Assembly: GCF_001270745.1 (NCBI RefSeq)
Contig: NZ_KQ434752.1
Span: 1-41,114 of the forward strand
Reading direction: 5' to 3'
Source of the DNA: Jiangella muralis
Lineage (GTDB): Bacteria; Actinomycetota; Actinomycetes; Jiangellales; Jiangellaceae
Length of the DNA stretch: 41,114 nucleotides
Under the pieces are notes generated by a model that saw only the letters and a program-made list of their open reading frames with translations, was not told the DNA's origin and made no database searches. A program made the translations under genes and the position numbers. Below, in pieces: positions 39,244 through 41,114 of this stretch (the stretch's first letter is position 1; every line of letters begins with the position of its first letter).

Positions 39244-40215
39244 ATGATTCCACGCGTGGACGGCGACGCCCGGCTCGGACTCCGGCTGGCCGAGGAACTC
39301 GGCCCACGGCACCCGGTCGCGGCGGTCGCCGTCGTCACCCCAGCCGATATCCGCACGGCCGCCAACGGCGCGGGTCTCGGCTCGGACTTCGAGCTCGCGT
39401 CGGTGTCGAAGGCACTGACCGGCCTGCTCTACGCCGACGCCCTGGAGCGCGGCGAGGTCCGGCCGGACACCACGCTCGGCGAGCTGCTCCCACTGGACGG
39501 CGCGCCGGTCGCCCGGGCCCGGCTGAACGCGCTCAGCACGCACCGCGCCGGACTCCCCCGGCTGCCGTCCGCCGCCCAGCCGTGGCGGCGCACCCTCCAG
39601 CTGTGGCGGCACGGGACGAACCCGTACGTCGAGAGCCTGGACGAGCTGCTCGAGCAGGCCCGCGGGGTCCGCGTCCGCCGCACCGCCAAGCCGCGCTACT
39701 CCAACCTCGGCTTCGAGCTGCTCGGGCACGGCCTCGCCGCCGCAACCGGCACGACGTACGCGACCCTGCTCGACCGGCGGCTGGCCGGCCCGCTGGAGCT
39801 GACCGGCCTGTACGTGCCGGCCGACGCGTCCGAACTGCGGCCCACGGCACTGGACGGACGCAGCCGCCGGGGCGCGCCGCGCGAGCCGTGGGCCAACGCG
39901 GCGCTCGGCCCGGCCGGCGGGGTGCGCGCGTCGATCGGCGACCTCGCCCGGCTGCTCGAGGCGCTGCTGGACGGGACGGCGCCCGGCGCGGCCGCGCTGG
40001 AGCCGGTCGCGAGGTTCGCCGGCGGCACCCGCATCGGCGCCGGCTGGGTCATCACCACGCTGCGCGGCCGCGAGGTCACCTGGCACAACGGCGCGTCCGG
40101 CGGGTTCCGGTCGTGGATCGGCCTCGACCGCGCGGCCGACACCGGCGTCGCCGTGCTCTCGGCCACCGCGGCCTCCGTCGACGGCATCGGATTCCGGCTG
40201 CTCGCGTCGCCCTGA
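39244..40215 (+). CDS. Serine hydrolase of the class C beta-lactamase family
   Basis: A 323-residue protein. ELASVSKALTGLL holds the SxxK nucleophile and base (about residues 53-56). KPRYSNLGFELLGHGL holds the YxN motif. HNGASGGFRSWIGL holds the H-x-G motif of strand B3. The family includes esterases, D-aminopeptidases and carboxypeptidases; there is no signal peptide, so an intracellular esterase is more likely than a beta-lactamase. It is shorter than average for the family. ATG 39244 is 3 nt after a 16-bp palindrome and 6 nt after a TAGGTT -10, so it is leaderless and probably tightly repressed. Confidence 0.88.
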   Translation: MIPRVDGDARLGLRLAEELGPRHPVAAVAVVTPADIRTAANGAGLGSDFELASVSKALTGLLYADALERGEVRPDTTLGELLPLDGAPVARARLNALSTHRAGLPRLPSAAQPWRRTLQLWRHGTNPYVESLDELLEQARGVRVRRTAKPRYSNLGFELLGHGLAAATGTTYATLLDRRLAGPLELTGLYVPADASELRPTALDGRSRRGAPREPWANAALGPAGGVRASIGDLARLLEALLDGTAPGAAALEPVARFAGGTRIGAGWVITTLRGREVTWHNGASGGFRSWIGLDRAADTGVAVLSATAASVDGIGFRLLASP

Positions 40216-40228
40216 CCGCCGGAATATA

Positions 40229-40259
40229 TGGTTGCAGCAGGCAACCAATCGGGTAGTCT
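40229..40259 (+). promoter_or_regulatory. MarR-style operator and promoter of the MFS gene
   Basis: TGGTTGC-AGCAG-GCAACCA (40229-40247) is a perfect 7-5-7 dyad. It overlaps the -35 TTGCAG (40232-40237), with -10 TAGTCT (40254-40259) 16 bp away. TTGC-N5-GCAA is the usual form of MarR-family operators. The regulator is not in the window. Confidence 0.6.
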
Positions 40260-40321
40260 GACGGAGCACGTCGCCGCCGCCGTGCCCAGGACACGCCCGC
40301 CCCGGTACGGCAGGAGCCCGC

Positions 40322-41114
40322 ATGACCGACGCTGTCGCCACCCTCACCGCCGAGCGCCCCGGGGCCCGCCGCACCGCGACCCCGGGGCTCACGCTGCTGG
40401 CGCTGGGCGCGGCCGGTCTCGTGGTCTCGCTCCAGCAGACGCTGGTGCTGCCGCTGCTCCCCCGGCTGCAGCAGACCTTCGACACGTCCGTCACCGCCGT
40501 CTCGTGGGTGTTCACGGCGACGCTGCTGGCCGGCGCGGTCGCGACCCCGCTGTTGTCGCGGTTCGGCGACATGTACGGCAAGAAGCGGATGATCACCGTC
40601 ACCATGGGCCTGCTCGTGGCCGGCTCGGCGGTGTGCGCGCTGTCCGACTCCCTCGGCGTGCTGATCGCCGGGCGGGCCCTGCAGGGCGCGGCCGCGGCGG
40701 TCATCCCGCTGGCCATCGGCATCATCCGCGACACCTTCCCGCGCGAGCGGGTGATGTCGGCCATCGGCATCGTCAGCGCCACCATGGGCGTCGGCGGCAG
40801 CGCGGGCATGCTGGTCACCGGCGTCATCGCCGACCACACCACCAGCCACCACCCGGTGTTCTGGATCTCGGCCGGCATGGCCGGGCTGGCCATGGTGCTG
40901 GTCGTGCGGTTCACCGTCGAGGCGGGCGAGCGACGCGGCGGCCGGCCCGACATCGCCGGCGCGCTGCTGCTGGCCGGCTGGCTGGTCGGGCTGCTGCTGG
41001 GGATCAGCCAGGGCAACTCGTGGGGGTGGACCGACGAGCGCACGCTCGGCCTGTTCGCCGCCGCCGTCGTGCTGTGCGTGACGTGGGTGCTGCTCGAGCG
41101 GCGGGGGGGCGGGG
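40322..41114 (+). CDS. MFS multidrug exporter, DHA2 (EmrB/QacA) type, 3' end cut
   Basis: 264 codons are present. GLTLLALGAAGLVVSLQQTLVLPLLPRLQQTFDTS is TM1, followed by the DHA2 motif SWVFTATLLAGAVATPLLSRFGDMYGKKRMI. The antiporter motif C region is SAIGIVSATMGVGGSAGMLVTGVI. About eight helices are visible, and fourteen are expected in the family. AGGAG lies 6 nt before ATG 40322. The window ends in a G-rich run inside the gene. A MarR-style operator overlaps its promoter. The substrate is probably a toxic hydrophobic compound, by family. Confidence 0.88.
   Translation, partial: MTDAVATLTAERPGARRTATPGLTLLALGAAGLVVSLQQTLVLPLLPRLQQTFDTSVTAVSWVFTATLLAGAVATPLLSRFGDMYGKKRMITVTMGLLVAGSAVCALSDSLGVLIAGRALQGAAAAVIPLAIGIIRDTFPRERVMSAIGIVSATMGVGGSAGMLVTGVIADHTTSHHPVFWISAGMAGLAMVLVVRFTVEAGERRGGRPDIAGALLLAGWLVGLLLGISQGNSWGWTDERTLGLFAAAVVLCVTWVLLERRGGG

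Overview
The window is 41 kb of very GC-rich DNA with actinobacterial codon use. It carries actinobacterial gene families: a DosR/DosS pair, a CtpE-type P-ATPase, DUF6325, DUF6069, DUF7144, SHOCT and a CmtR-like ArsR. Many genes look leaderless, with TANNNT 6-7 nt before ATG/GTG. I read it as a chromosomal segment of a high-GC actinomycete, possibly a Jiangella-like or Streptosporangiales-like genus. No rRNA or tRNA gene is present to fix the taxon.

Layout. 1-3.7 kb: an amidase cut by the window edge, an asparagine synthetase B, a decayed GH3 beta-glucosidase and five alternating copies of an 11-bp repeat. 3.7-6 kb: a metal-type MerR regulator behind a MerR-style long-spacer promoter, then an MFS exporter on the other strand followed by two tandem copies of a 14-codon Trp/Asp/Arg-rich micro-ORF. 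6-11.9 kb: a dormancy-type block (PPOX protein, DosR, CtpE-like ATPase, DosS, DUF1905) with GGGAC-N4-GTCCC boxes at dosR and dosS. 11.9-13.05 kb: no gene, but nested direct and inverted repeats. 13-15.8 kb: small membrane proteins and an ECF sigma gene broken by a 161-bp quasi-palindrome, next to its membrane partner. 15.8-32.5 kb: a stress/membrane block with SulP, sulfatase, DUF1269, formylglycine-generating enzyme, a GAP-family protein, a second SulP, two DUF6325 operons, a large LuxR-type ATPase regulator, SHOCT protein, lipoprotein and CYTH protein. 32.5-41 kb: ordinary accessory genes (SnoaL-like, SDR, ArsR-CDF pair, aldo/keto reductase, alpha/beta hydrolase, GlxA-type regulator, secreted peptide, NYN-LOTUS protein, class C serine hydrolase, MFS partial).

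How it may work together. The most notable signal is a 17-bp palindrome, TCACCC-N5-GGGTGA. It occurs seven times between 13.4 and 32.5 kb (five exact, two with one mismatch). Every copy lies upstream of a gene of the stress block; four lie 66-71 nt before the start codon and several are followed by YGCCGC. I saw none outside that block. This predicts one regulon covering the SulP/sulfatase/DUF6325/DUF1269/DUF7144/CYTH genes. The LuxR-type ATPase regulator encoded in its centre, which has a copy in its own divergent promoter region, is the first candidate regulator. The neighbouring DosR-DosS system uses a different box. Within the block, sulfatase (CGPTR motif) and formylglycine-generating enzyme form an obvious enzyme-activator pair co-transcribed with a sulfate-type transporter.
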